From: Alphaproteobacteria bacterium
GTDB taxonomy: Bacteria > Pseudomonadota > Alphaproteobacteria > Micavibrionales > Micavibrionaceae
Assembly: GCA_017302165.1 (NCBI GenBank)
Contig: JAFLCW010000001.1
Span: forward strand, 372,001 to 436,000
Length of the DNA: 64,000 bases
Direction of reading: 5' to 3'
Shown here piece after piece: positions 9,078 to 17,815 of this stretch. The translations under genes were made by a program, and so were the position numbers. The stretch's first letter is position 1; each line of letters opens with the position of its first letter. The notes beneath the pieces were generated by a model. It searched no databases. It was given only the letters and a program-made list of their open reading frames with translations, and was not told where the DNA came from.

Positions 9078-10034
9078 ATGAAATGCACGGTTGAATGGAA
9101 TAGCTTAAGCGCAAAAGACTGGCTGGTATATTTTAATCGTATCCCGCAGTCGAACTTGCTTCAGCATCCGGATTATATTCGCGCTATGTGCCGCAAAGAT
9201 CATCAGCGGGCGCGTTTTGGTCTTATTGTGATGGATGGTCAGCCCGCAGGTCTGGTGAGTATTCTTGAAGCGGGCATTTTGTGGAATGCCATCCACGGGG
9301 TCATGCTTGACCGGGGACCTTTATGGTTTCCTGGGTTTGGCAATGCTGTGCATGTTAAATTATTCATGGAGGCTTTTTCTCAGGAATTTCCGGTGCGATT
9401 TCTCAGACGCAGGCGGATTATCCCTGAAATCCAAGACGGTGCCACCGCCCGAAAAATCATTGAAAGCACAGGTTTGTCGAGACGTTCTGATCAAACAGGG
9501 TATGACACATTCTGGGTAAAAACGGATCAAGATGAAAGATTTTTAAGAGATAGTTGGCGTCAGTGTCTTCATAAAGCACAGCGCGCGGCACTGAAGGTGA
9601 CGTGGGACGATCAAGGGCATCTTGTCCCCTGGATGTGCGCCCAATATGCCGCCGATAAATCGGCCAAAGGTTATCCCGGCCCTTCGCCACGGCTTCTGAC
9701 CTTACTTTCTCAAGAAATGGCGTCGAGCCGGAGTATGATCGTTGGGCAGGTGCGCCAAGACTCAGCTTCTATACCGGGGGGGCAGATCATTGCCGGGGTT
9801 CTGCTGGTTTGTCATGGCCGGTCTGCCACCTATCTGGCTGGTTGGACAGGGAGTATGGGGCGCGAGGTTTCGGCGCATCATCTGCTCTTGTGGCAAAGCC
9901 TGAACATGTTAAAACAAAGAGGTATTTGGGAACTGGATTTAGGAGGATTCAATGAAACAACAGCGCAAGGTGTCAAATTATTCAAAGAAGGCATGGGCGG
10001 CACTGTCTTTCGCGGTGTGGGTCATTACTATTAA
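9078..10034 (+). CDS. FemAB/GNAT-like acyltransferase
   Basis: 318 residues with the layout of peptidoglycan-bridge FemAB-type or GNAT_acetyltransferase_6 proteins: N-terminal SNLLQHPDYIRAM (Q.p.w), central FLRDSWRQCLHKAQRAALKV, and the C-terminal acyl-CoA/acyl-tRNA fold with AGVLLVCHGRSATYLAGWTG, HHLLLWQSLNMLKQRG and ELDLGGFNE...GVKLFKEGMGG. Members transfer amino acids or other acyl groups to lipid or peptidoglycan substrates; the substrate here is unknown. Its last 83 bases overlap the next gene. Confidence 0.85.
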   Translation: MKCTVEWNSLSAKDWLVYFNRIPQSNLLQHPDYIRAMCRKDHQRARFGLIVMDGQPAGLVSILEAGILWNAIHGVMLDRGPLWFPGFGNAVHVKLFMEAFSQEFPVRFLRRRRIIPEIQDGATARKIIESTGLSRRSDQTGYDTFWVKTDQDERFLRDSWRQCLHKAQRAALKVTWDDQGHLVPWMCAQYAADKSAKGYPGPSPRLLTLLSQEMASSRSMIVGQVRQDSASIPGGQIIAGVLLVCHGRSATYLAGWTGSMGREVSAHHLLLWQSLNMLKQRGIWELDLGGFNETTAQGVKLFKEGMGGTVFRGVGHYY

Positions 10035-10836
10035 CATCTGCGTATTGGGTCTGGCACAGGCCGCCCAAAAACAGACCGTCAATTATGACGTCTATGCGGG
10101 TGGGTTCCATGTCGTGGATGCTAAGCTGGATGTGGATTTAAAAACTAAAAATCGATATGACCTGGCGCTCGAAGCTAAAACCCAAGGTTTTTTAAGAAAT
10201 CTGGCGCCGTGGGACGGTGTTTTCAGATCAGAAGGGTGGTATGACCCCAAACACGGAAAAGCTAGACCACAAAAACATGAATCCATCACGGTCTGGAAAG
10301 ATGAACATGAAGAAAAACAGTATTATTACAATAAAGACGGCTCCTTTCGAGAATACCGGGTCAAAGATGATGAAAATGACGGATCGCCGCGCCCGGTAGA
10401 TGAAGCTCTGACCGATCAGACAACCGACGTATTATCTGCGACATTAGAAGTCATGGAACATGTCGCCAAGGAAAAGGGATGTCAGGGTACATCCGAAGTG
10501 TTTGACGGCAAGCGGCGATTTCAGATGATTTTTCGGCAATCTAAACAGGTCACATTAACTTCTAATGCCTATAACGTCTATTCAGGGCCCGCGCTGGAAT
10601 GCACCATTGAGGTGAAACCGGTGGCTGGGGACTGGCATAAAAAACCACGGGGCTGGATGTCCATTCAAGAGCAAGGGCGGGAACGCGGCACCATGCCCAC
10701 CATTTGGTTTGCCGCCGTTGCCCCCGGGGCACCGGCTGTGCCGGTTAAGATACGGGTCAAAACAGAATATGGCACCTTATTCATGCATATGACGGGGTAT
10801 CAAGGTGAGCAAAAGACGCTCAAGCTTGAAGAATAA
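9952..10836 (+). CDS. DUF3108 family periplasmic protein
   Basis: 294 residues with an N-terminal signal peptide (basic start, hydrophobic 16-35, cleavage near AQAA). The mature part is beta-rich with YDVYAGGFHVVDAKLDVDL, FRSEGWYDPKHGKARPQ, and ALTDQTTDVLSATLEVM, the pattern of DUF3108 proteins, which are periplasmic and of unclear function. The ATG has a very strong Shine-Dalgarno AGGAGG at 9941-9946, five bases upstream and inside the preceding gene, so the 83-base overlap appears real rather than a start error. Confidence 0.85.
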   Translation: MKQQRKVSNYSKKAWAALSFAVWVITINICVLGLAQAAQKQTVNYDVYAGGFHVVDAKLDVDLKTKNRYDLALEAKTQGFLRNLAPWDGVFRSEGWYDPKHGKARPQKHESITVWKDEHEEKQYYYNKDGSFREYRVKDDENDGSPRPVDEALTDQTTDVLSATLEVMEHVAKEKGCQGTSEVFDGKRRFQMIFRQSKQVTLTSNAYNVYSGPALECTIEVKPVAGDWHKKPRGWMSIQEQGRERGTMPTIWFAAVAPGAPAVPVKIRVKTEYGTLFMHMTGYQGEQKTLKLEE

Positions 10837-10927
10837 GCCCGATTTAAAAATCTATATTCAAAATCCTGTCATACGCCGTAAAATATCGTGATTTGTGATC
10901 TCTTTGAAATTCATTAGGAATAATAAT

Positions 10928-12271
10928 ATGACGTATCGTGATTCTCTGGCAGTGGTTATTTTGGCGGCGGGGCAGGGCACCCGAATGAAATCTGTGCACC
11001 CCAAAGCCATGCACAAACTGGCGGGTCGTCCGTTGATTGGCTGGCTTTTGGAAACGGTCAAGGATCTGTCACCTGAACAAATAATTGTTGTGATCGGCCC
11101 TGATATGGATGATCTGGCACAGGAAGTGGCTCCCCATCGCACGGTCATTCAACATAAGCGTCTGGGAACGGGCGATGCCGTCAGAACAGTCTTAAGCGAG
11201 CTCAAGGATTTTACAGGGGATGTCTTGATCCTGCTGGGCGATATGCCGCTCATTACGCTGGGTACGTTGGAAAAACTGATCGAAACGCGTCACGCCCATG
11301 AGAAAATCGGGCTGGCCGTGCTGGGGGCAGAGTATGATGATCCCCCAGCCTTTGGACGTTTGATACAAAATATTGATGGGACATTGAAACGCATTGTTGA
11401 ATTCAAAGATGCCACGGATGAAGAGCGCGAAATATCCTTATGCAATACAGGGGCGTTTTGTGTTCGGGGGGATAAACTGGCGTCATGGGTATCAAAAATT
11501 GATACGAATAATGCCCAGAAAGAATATTACATCACAGATTTGCCGGTGATCGCCGCAGGGGATGGATTTAAAACCGCGGTCTGTGTCACGCAAAATGAAT
11601 CCGAAGTGATGGGCGTGAATTCGCGCGAGGATTTATCGGCTATGGAAATGATGGTGCAGGATGAATTGCGCGCCTTTGCCATGGAGAATGGGGCAACGCT
11701 TCAGGATCCCACGTCTGTCTATTTTTCCTTTGATACGGAACTGGGGCAGGATGTCACCGTTGAACCCCATGTGTTTTTTGCCCCGGGTGTATCGGTGGCG
11801 GATAACGTGATGATTCATGCGTTTTCCCATCTGGAAGGTGTCCGCGTGGAACAGGGCGCGCAGATTGGCCCTTATGCCCGTTTGAGAGCTGGGTCGAGTG
11901 TGGGAGAAAATGCCATCATTGGAAATTTTATCGAGGTCAACCGCAGTCATGTTCATGCGGGCGCGAAAGCCAAGCATTTAGGATATCTGGGCGATGCGGT
12001 GATCGGGGAAAAATCAAATATCGGTGCCGGGACGGTGATCGCCAATTATGACGGGTTTGATAAAAATGAAACAGTTTTAGGCAAGGGTGTCTTTATTGGG
12101 TCGAATGCGACCTTGATTGCCCCTTTGACGATTGGTGATGGGGCGATTGTGGCAGGTGGATCATCAATTACGGATAACATCCCGGCACAGGCCTTGGGGT
12201 TAGCGCGGGAAAAGCAGATGACCCGTGAAGGTTGGGCGGCAGAATTTAGAAAACGAAAGGCGAAGAAATAA
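10928..12271 (+). CDS. glmU: Bifunctional UDP-GlcNAc pyrophosphorylase / glucosamine-1-phosphate N-acetyltransferase
   Basis: Makes UDP-N-acetylglucosamine for peptidoglycan and lipid A. The N-terminal pyrophosphorylase has LAAGQGTRMKS, and the C-terminal left-handed beta-helix carries GPYARLRAGSSVGENA, NFIEVN, KHLGYLGDAVIG and IGAGTVIANYDG. ATG at 10928 has AGGA eight bases upstream; an in-frame start at 10895 lacks this and adds non-conserved residues. glmS follows after one base. Confidence 0.97.
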   Translation: MTYRDSLAVVILAAGQGTRMKSVHPKAMHKLAGRPLIGWLLETVKDLSPEQIIVVIGPDMDDLAQEVAPHRTVIQHKRLGTGDAVRTVLSELKDFTGDVLILLGDMPLITLGTLEKLIETRHAHEKIGLAVLGAEYDDPPAFGRLIQNIDGTLKRIVEFKDATDEEREISLCNTGAFCVRGDKLASWVSKIDTNNAQKEYYITDLPVIAAGDGFKTAVCVTQNESEVMGVNSREDLSAMEMMVQDELRAFAMENGATLQDPTSVYFSFDTELGQDVTVEPHVFFAPGVSVADNVMIHAFSHLEGVRVEQGAQIGPYARLRAGSSVGENAIIGNFIEVNRSHVHAGAKAKHLGYLGDAVIGEKSNIGAGTVIANYDGFDKNETVLGKGVFIGSNATLIAPLTIGDGAIVAGGSSITDNIPAQALGLAREKQMTREGWAAEFRKRKAKK

Positions 12272-12272
12272 G

Positions 12273-14099
12273 ATGTGCGGCATTATCGGCATTCTTTCGG
12301 ATCAAGACGCGGCGCCTCGTTTGCTTGAGGGGCTTAAACGTCTTGAATATCGCGGATATGACAGTGCCGGTATTGCCACGCTGGTGAATGGGCACATAGA
12401 ACGCCGCCGCGCCGAAGGTAAATTGATACATCTGGAAGAAAAATTAAAGAAAATGCCGCTGGCGGGTACAGTTGGCATTGGTCATACCCGATGGGCCACT
12501 CATGGGGGCCCCACGGAAAACAATGCCCATCCTCATGCCACAGACCACGTGGCTGTCGTGCATAATGGGATCATTGAAAATCACGCCGCCTTGAAAAAAG
12601 AACTGGAAGAAACACAAGTACGGTTTGAAACCGATACCGATACCGAAGTCATTGCACATCTGGTGACGCATTATCTTAAACAAGGTATGTCCCCTCAAGC
12701 GGCATCTGACATGACCTTTGATCGCCTGGAAGGTGCTTATGCCGTGGCCATGATTTTTTCTGGCGAACATGATCTGATGATTGGCGTGCGTCAGGGAACA
12801 CCGCTGGCGGTAGGCTATGGTGATTCAGAAATGTTTTTGGCCTCTGATTCCTATGCGTTGGCACCGCTGACCCGGAAAATCTGTTTTCTGGAAGATGGCG
12901 ACCGCGTAACAGTGAACCGGAAGAATGTTCGCATTTATTCGAAATCAAATGACAATATTGAACGCCCCATCCGCATCACGGCGCAATCCGGTGCCACGAC
13001 AGGCAAGGGGGAATACCCTCATTTCATGCTCAAGGAAATCTATGAACAGCCGGCAGTGATCGGGGATACACTGAATTCTTTCATCAACCCGGCCACGGGG
13101 GAGATTGCTTTGCCGGATGATGTGCTGATGGCCTTGGCACAGGCACCACGTTTGACGTTGGTGGCGTGTGGGACGGCGTCGTTCGCCTGTTTAATTGGCA
13201 AATATTATTTTGAAACATTGGCGCGTATGCCCTGCGAAGTCGATATCGCGTCTGAATTCCGTTACCGTCAGGCACCACTTCCTGAAAAGGGTGTGGCGAT
13301 TTTCGTATCGCAATCCGGTGAAACGCTCGACACGCTAGAGGCCTTGCGTTACTGCAAGCGGCAGGGTCAAAAAATTCTGTCCATTGTGAATACGATCGAA
13401 AGTACCATTGAACGCGAAAGTGATATGGTACTTCATACACTAGCGGGGCCTGAAATCGGTGTGGCGTCAACCAAGGCCTTCACGACACAGGTGACAACGC
13501 TCGCGTGTCTCGCGCTAGGTCTGGCTTTACGTCGGGGTACTGTGAAATCGGATGAAAAACCGGGCATCATTGACGCCCTTCGTCATTTACCCAAACAAGC
13601 CGCGACGATTCTTTCGCATGATCAGGATATTAAGACGATTGCCAAAACCATGACCGACGCCCGGGATATGCTTTATCTGGGTCGGGGGGGGATGTATCCG
13701 CTGGCGCTTGAGGGCGCGCTGAAGATGAAGGAAATTTCATATATTCATGCTGAAGGCTATGCCGCGGGTGAAATGAAACACGGTCCCATTGCATTGATTG
13801 ATGAAAATGTTCCGGTGGTCACACTTGCCCCTTCGGATCATTTGTTTGAAAAAACAGCCTCGAATGTACAGGAAACGGTGGCACGCGGCGGCAAGGTTTT
13901 ATTATTTTCAGACGCCAAAGGTGTATCCGCACTCGCCGGCAAAACGACATGGTCGGTGACGCTCGAAGATGTGCATCCCTATATCGCGCCCATTTTATAC
14001 GCGATCCCGGTTCAGTTACTGGCCTATCATGTGGCAGTGGCCAAAGGGACGGATGTGGATCAACCCCGGAACCTCGCGAAATCGGTCACGGTAGAATAA
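12273..14099 (+). CDS. glmS: Glutamine-fructose-6-phosphate aminotransferase (isomerizing)
   Basis: Produces glucosamine-6-phosphate, feeding GlmU in the same operon. The start is fixed by MCGIIG: Cys2 becomes the N-terminal nucleophile after Met removal. Class II glutaminase motifs include YRGYDSAGIA and GHTRWATHGGPTENNAHPH; two SIS domains follow (VACGTASFACLIGKYYFE, FVSQSGETLDTLEALRYCK, KEISYIHAEGYAAGEMKHGPIALID), and the C-terminal DQPRNLAKSVTVE is canonical. 608 residues. No glmS ribozyme-like leader is possible here because glmU abuts it. Confidence 0.98.
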   Translation: MCGIIGILSDQDAAPRLLEGLKRLEYRGYDSAGIATLVNGHIERRRAEGKLIHLEEKLKKMPLAGTVGIGHTRWATHGGPTENNAHPHATDHVAVVHNGIIENHAALKKELEETQVRFETDTDTEVIAHLVTHYLKQGMSPQAASDMTFDRLEGAYAVAMIFSGEHDLMIGVRQGTPLAVGYGDSEMFLASDSYALAPLTRKICFLEDGDRVTVNRKNVRIYSKSNDNIERPIRITAQSGATTGKGEYPHFMLKEIYEQPAVIGDTLNSFINPATGEIALPDDVLMALAQAPRLTLVACGTASFACLIGKYYFETLARMPCEVDIASEFRYRQAPLPEKGVAIFVSQSGETLDTLEALRYCKRQGQKILSIVNTIESTIERESDMVLHTLAGPEIGVASTKAFTTQVTTLACLALGLALRRGTVKSDEKPGIIDALRHLPKQAATILSHDQDIKTIAKTMTDARDMLYLGRGGMYPLALEGALKMKEISYIHAEGYAAGEMKHGPIALIDENVPVVTLAPSDHLFEKTASNVQETVARGGKVLLFSDAKGVSALAGKTTWSVTLEDVHPYIAPILYAIPVQLLAYHVAVAKGTDVDQPRNLAKSVTVE

Positions 14100-14312
14100 T
14101 ATTATATTACGTAAATTATTTTTATCTCAAGATTCCCTTAGAAAATTATATAACTTATTGATTTTAATCACTATTTTAAAAAACTTCTTGCTTTTTTTCT
14201 TATTTTCGGTTTTACTCATACACATCTACAACAGAACAGATAACAACAACAATAAATCGCAAGCGTGAAACGATATTTCATTGGCCTTGCTATTGTGTAG
14301 AAGAGCGTGGAG

Positions 14313-14858
14313 ATGAGTAAGTTGATATCATCCGGAGAATTTTACTGGCCGCCGCGGGGTTGGAAACACCTCGGTGTACTTGCCTCTCCTAAGGGGCAGG
14401 CCATGGCCAAGGATATTGAAACCGCCCGAATTTATGGACTGAATTATCGTATTCACCGGGATGCGGTGTTTGAATCACGTCAAAGCCTTTCGCATTATCA
14501 TATTTCCCTTGATGCTTGGGAATACAGTATCTTGAACGAAAGCCGGGAATATCCCGTCTTGTCGTTTGATATTCTGGATCGGGTGGATCTATTGAAACCA
14601 GCAGAAGCTTGCCTGACAGATATCAAAATTCTGGCTCGGCCGTTGGACCAGCCGCATCAACATGCCCACCGTGTCTTGAATGCGGCCATGATTATGATCC
14701 GTCAGATTGACCGGGGCATTGTCCCGGATGTGGACCGGATATTGGCTATTCATCGTCTTGTCAATCACGCGGGTAAAAAAATGAAGACCCGGCAGATAGA
14801 CATGCCGCATATTGTCACAACCCACAAAACATTGACCAAAAGCTGGCAGGATATTTAA
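14313..14858 (+). CDS. Hypothetical protein
   Basis: About 181 residues, soluble, no signal peptide or membrane helix. The N-terminal half is mixed (GEFYWPPRGWKHLGVLASPKG), with a histidine- and charge-rich middle (HQHAHRVLNAAMIMIRQIDRG) and a basic C-terminus. No family recognised. A GTG six bases upstream is also in frame; I preferred the ATG with AAGAG upstream. It follows an AT-rich gap after glmS and ends 4 bases into the convergent prmA. Confidence 0.7.
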   Translation: MSKLISSGEFYWPPRGWKHLGVLASPKGQAMAKDIETARIYGLNYRIHRDAVFESRQSLSHYHISLDAWEYSILNESREYPVLSFDILDRVDLLKPAEACLTDIKILARPLDQPHQHAHRVLNAAMIMIRQIDRGIVPDVDRILAIHRLVNHAGKKMKTRQIDMPHIVTTHKTLTKSWQDI

Positions 14859-15742
14859 CGCCCCAGCGTGAGGATCGCCCATTCATCACGGATTAAAGTT
14901 TCCCGCAGGGTTAAACCCTGTGCTGTATAAGCAGACACAACTTTATCAATTTGTGCCTCAAGCAACCCGGAAAGAATGAGCAGACCGTTCGTGCCCACAG
15001 CTTGGGTAATGTCCTTTGCCATGTCGGTTAAGGGTCCTGCCAGAATATTGGCAATGACCAGATCACATCCCCCCAGAGATTTCATCTTCGGGTCATTCAT
15101 GCCATCGGCGACCATCCAGACAATTTGCGGAGCCGTATTTAAATCGGCATGAAGGGTGGATACCCGGATACATTCCGGGTCGATATCAGACCCTGTCACC
15201 TGTGCGTTCGGCCATAATTTGGCACAGGCAATGGCCAGAATGCCGGAGCCTGTTCCAATATCTAAAATCGTTTGTGGTGCCGTGCCCTTTTGCTTCAACT
15301 GACATAAGACCTCAAGACATCCACCTGTGGTACCATGCGTTCCTGACCCAAACGCCGTGGCCGCCTCTATCTCTAAGGGTATGAAGCCGGGGGGCGGGGC
15401 TTCGGGGCGAGCATGGGCACCATAAATGTAAAATGTTCCAACAGAAAAGGCGGGCAGAGCCTGATAGGCATGCTTGACCCAATCAATATCCGGCAAAATC
15501 TCATGGGTGATATCACCCGGGGTCAGATCAATTTTTTCTTGATCTGCCGCTTGCCGAAGTGCGTCAAATACCGCCTCTTGATCCGGCGGATATTCAAAAA
15601 TCCATGACAAAACCCATCTGTCATGTTCCTTGTCAGCAGAAAAGGCACTGGCGGTGTCTTCAAAACAGGATGAAAAAAAGCCGGAATCGTCAAATGACGC
15701 ACCGGCTTTTAACAACAAAGAAATTTTATGGACAGACGGCAA
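14855..15742 (-). CDS. prmA: Ribosomal protein L11 methyltransferase
   Basis: SAM-dependent methyltransferase that trimethylates L11. The N-terminal L11-recognition domain is followed by the linker EAATAFGSGTHGTT (family FGTGxHxTT), motif I LDIGTGSGILAIACAKL, the acidic GSDIDPE, and VIANILAGPL, the PrmA form of the motif IV catalytic loop. Length 295 is normal. It lies between a hypothetical gene (convergent) and the FYDLN-acid gene, same strand and five bases apart. Confidence 0.96.
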   Translation of the reverse strand: MPSVHKISLLLKAGASFDDSGFFSSCFEDTASAFSADKEHDRWVLSWIFEYPPDQEAVFDALRQAADQEKIDLTPGDITHEILPDIDWVKHAYQALPAFSVGTFYIYGAHARPEAPPPGFIPLEIEAATAFGSGTHGTTGGCLEVLCQLKQKGTAPQTILDIGTGSGILAIACAKLWPNAQVTGSDIDPECIRVSTLHADLNTAPQIVWMVADGMNDPKMKSLGGCDLVIANILAGPLTDMAKDITQAVGTNGLLILSGLLEAQIDKVVSAYTAQGLTLRETLIRDEWAILTLGR

Positions 15743-15747
15743 AAAGG

Positions 15748-16119
15748 TTACTTGTCCTCTTCTTCGTCTTCTTCATCTTCGGCGATGTCTTCGTCCATAT
15801 CATCGTCCAGATCGTCGATATCATCGTCCAGATCGTCAATATCATCGTCATCACCGTCATCTGATTCTTCAACATCCTCAAGGCTGACGGTTTCCTCATC
15901 CGCCTCGATGATTTCTGCAGACGCGTCATCTGCCTCAACGGCGGCGACGGGTTCATCATCCTCTAACTCGGCGGCGGCGCGTCCACGGCGTGATTTTACC
16001 TTGATCTCCCCTGTATATTCTGTCCCGCAAGCCGGGCAGATAATGGGGTTTTTGCCCAGATCATAAAAACGGGCACCACAGCTCATGCAGATGCGTTTTA
16101 ATCCTTTATTCAGTGCCAC
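15748..16119 (-). CDS. FYDLN-acid family (TIGR02300-like) protein
   Basis: 123 residues. The N-terminus has a zinc-ribbon-like pair of CxxC motifs (CMSCGARFYDLGKNPIICPACG), where FYDLG replaces the usual FYDLN. A basic stretch (KVKSRRGRAAA) follows, then a highly acidic, low-complexity tail of Asp/Glu residues with short DIDDLDD repeats. This protein is widespread in Alphaproteobacteria and of unknown function; it often lies near aroA and cmk, here 5-6 kb away. The coding DNA of the tail is a tandem repeat. Confidence 0.9.
   Translation of the reverse strand: MALNKGLKRICMSCGARFYDLGKNPIICPACGTEYTGEIKVKSRRGRAAAELEDDEPVAAVEADDASAEIIEADEETVSLEDVEESDDGDDDDIDDLDDDIDDLDDDMDEDIAEDEEDEEEDK
15796..15850. 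repeat. Tandem repeat in the acidic tail
   Basis: A unit close to ATCGTCCAGATCGTC with ATATC linkers is repeated about three times. It encodes the DDIDDLDD repeats of the FYDLN-acid protein and is a likely site of length change. Confidence 0.6.
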
Positions 16120-16226
16120 GAGGCGACTCCTTTGACAAAAGGTGAAACAATGCCTTTTTAACTGCCTAACTTTAAAGGTCTTGTCAAAACAAAACTTTAC
16201 CCCTGCCCGGGGTCTGCGGGATACCC

Positions 16227-16255
16227 TTCAAAAGATCCGGCATTTGCTCTATGAT
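16227..16255 (+). promoter_or_regulatory. Candidate promoter for the thiolase gene
   Basis: TTCAAA (16227-16232), a 17-base spacer and TATGAT (16250-16255), 34 bases upstream of the start. The -10 element is good and the -35 moderate. Confidence 0.4.
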
Positions 16256-16288
16256 AATGGCACGAAATTTCAAGGAGATTCGCCCCCC

Positions 16289-17437
16289 ATGTTTTCAAAA
16301 TCATCCGGCCTACCGACCCCTGTTGTGATTTGTGGTTATAAACGCTCGCCTTTTACCTTTGCGACCAAAGGCGAACTGGCTGGCGTGCGCCCCGATGACA
16401 TGGCGGCAGAGGTGATCAAGTCCCTGATATCGTCAACCGGGGTGAACCCGGCCGACATCGAAGATTTGCTAATGGGCTGTGCTTTCCCGGAAGCTGAACA
16501 GGGCTTTAACCTTGCCAAGATTGTCGTACAACTGGCAGGGCTTCCGGCCTGTGTTGCGGGGGCTACCATTAACCGTTTCTGCGGGTCATCCATGACGACC
16601 ATTCAAATGGCGGCTGGATACATTCAGATGGGGGCAGGGGACGTATATGTGTGTGCGGGCGCGGAATCTATGACACGCATTCCCATGGGCGGCTTTAACC
16701 CCATGCCCAACCCCAAGATGGCGGATATCTATCCGCAGGCCTACATGGGTATGGGGGAAACAGCCGAAAATCTGGCGAAAAAATATAATATCACGCGGCT
16801 GGAGCAGGAAGAGTTTGCGCTGGCGTCTCACACCAAGGCGGCCAAGGCGCGTGACGCTGGGCGTTTCGCCGATGAAATCGTCCCCATCAACGGGGTGGCG
16901 GCGGATGGGTGTATTCGCCCGGATACGACCCGCGAAACATTGGCGGCACTCAAACTTGCCTTTGATGAAAAAGGGTCAGTGACGGCAGGCACGGCGTCAC
17001 CATTGACCGATGGTGCCTCGGCGGTGCTGGTGGCATCTGAATCCTATGCCAAAAAACATAAATTGCCGATTCTGGCGCGCATTGTGTCTGTTTCGGCGGC
17101 GGGATGTGCGGCCGAAATCATGGGCATTGGCCCTGTTCCGGCGACGCAAAAGGCTCTGGCGCGAGCGGGTCTTTCGATCAAGGATATGGATATCGTTGAA
17201 CTCAACGAAGCCTTTGCCGCGCAGTCTCTCCCGGTCATTCGTGATCTGGGCATTGATCCCGCTAAACTCAACCTGGATGGCGGGGCGATTGCGCTGGGGC
17301 ATCCGCTGGGGGCGTCTGGTGCCCGGATTGTCGGCAAGCTGGCGACCTTATTGGGGCGCGAGAAAAAGAAATACGGTCTTGCCACCATGTGTATCGGCGG
17401 CGGCCAAGGCACCGCCATCATTCTGGAGCGGGCGTGA
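16289..17437 (+). CDS. fadA: Acetyl-CoA acyltransferase (3-ketoacyl-CoA thiolase)
   Basis: Thiolase that cleaves 3-ketoacyl-CoA in beta-oxidation. The acyl-binding Cys98 is in INRFCGSS, the His is in GHPLGASGARI, and the second Cys is in MCIGGGQGTA. Start at 16289 has AAGGAG eleven bases upstream; the frame is open earlier but adds non-conserved residues. Length 382. Together with the fused dehydrogenase/hydratase gene downstream it forms the FadN-FadA type pair of fatty-acid degradation, here interrupted by a small membrane gene and an Abi gene. Confidence 0.93.
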   Translation: MFSKSSGLPTPVVICGYKRSPFTFATKGELAGVRPDDMAAEVIKSLISSTGVNPADIEDLLMGCAFPEAEQGFNLAKIVVQLAGLPACVAGATINRFCGSSMTTIQMAAGYIQMGAGDVYVCAGAESMTRIPMGGFNPMPNPKMADIYPQAYMGMGETAENLAKKYNITRLEQEEFALASHTKAAKARDAGRFADEIVPINGVAADGCIRPDTTRETLAALKLAFDEKGSVTAGTASPLTDGASAVLVASESYAKKHKLPILARIVSVSAAGCAAEIMGIGPVPATQKALARAGLSIKDMDIVELNEAFAAQSLPVIRDLGIDPAKLNLDGGAIALGHPLGASGARIVGKLATLLGREKKKYGLATMCIGGGQGTAIILERA

Positions 17438-17694
17438 TGCCGGAATTGACTGAACTTGAACGCATTAAAGTACGCAATAACCGGGTAGAGGCTGACAAAG
17501 CCTGGGAAACATCGTGGACGCGGCGTTTATGTATTGCGACCTTCACTTATGGGCTGGCGGCTTTTTATATGCAGGTATCGGGGCTGGGGAACCCGTGGAC
17601 GGGGGCGTGTGTGCCGGCAGGTGGATATCTGCTGTCAACAATGTCGCTTAGGTTTATTAAAAAAATATGGCTTAAAGAAATATATGACAGATAA
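17437..17694 (+). CDS. Small alphaproteobacterial membrane protein
   Basis: 85 residues: a conserved polar N-terminus (MPELTELERIKVRNN then VEADKAWETSWTRR) and two hydrophobic segments with a GNPW...VPAGGYLLSTMSL turn. This pattern is common in Alphaproteobacteria but without known function. The ATG overlaps the thiolase stop as TGATG, so it is translationally coupled to it. Confidence 0.85.
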   Translation: MPELTELERIKVRNNRVEADKAWETSWTRRLCIATFTYGLAAFYMQVSGLGNPWTGACVPAGGYLLSTMSLRFIKKIWLKEIYDR

Positions 17695-17751
17695 AAAACG
17701 CCCCGGGGTCATACTGGTACGAGGCCAGCATCGGACATCCCGGGGAACTTC
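17690..17751 (-). ncRNA. Candidate structured small RNA divergent from the HEPN/Abi gene
   Basis: A nested hairpin: CCCCGGG (17701-17707) with CCCGGGG (17739-17745), GTC with GAC inside it, then CTGG (17714-17717) with CCAG (17725-17728). On the minus strand it is followed by six U (A-run 17693-17698), an intrinsic terminator. A minus-strand promoter TTGTTT-17-TATACT (17786 to 17758) lies just upstream, predicting an RNA of about 60 nt. No ORF is present. A published structured-RNA class (AbiF motif) is associated, to my knowledge, with Abi_2 genes; identity with it is inference and not tested. Confidence 0.6.
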
Positions 17752-17757
17752 ACATAC

Positions 17758-17786
17758 AAGTATAATGTAAAATGTTAAAAAAACAA
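17758..17786 (-). promoter_or_regulatory. Candidate minus-strand promoter of the small RNA, overlapping a plus-strand -10
   Basis: Minus strand: TTGTTT (17786-17781), spacer of 17, TATACT (17763-17758). The plus strand has TATAAT at 17761-17766, about 50 bases before the Abi start, so the two -10 boxes overlap and face opposite ways. Confidence 0.5.
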
Positions 17787-17815
17787 TAAAAAAGACAATT
17801 ACTCCTCAAGCTGAT

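Noticed and set aside
12225..12273. Longer starts of glmS, glmU, dapE, ftsK and thiolase
   Set aside because: In each case the conserved N-terminus or the Shine-Dalgarno position supports the shorter start; the extra residues are not family-like.
14100..14306. AT-rich gap after glmS as a possible foreign insert or RNA gene
   Set aside because: 207 bases of low-complexity AT-rich DNA with no terminator, ORF or paired structure that I could support.
15728..16066. Serine-rich 112-codon frame opposite the FYDLN-acid gene
   Set aside because: Shadow of the Asp/Glu-rich tail repeat on the other strand.
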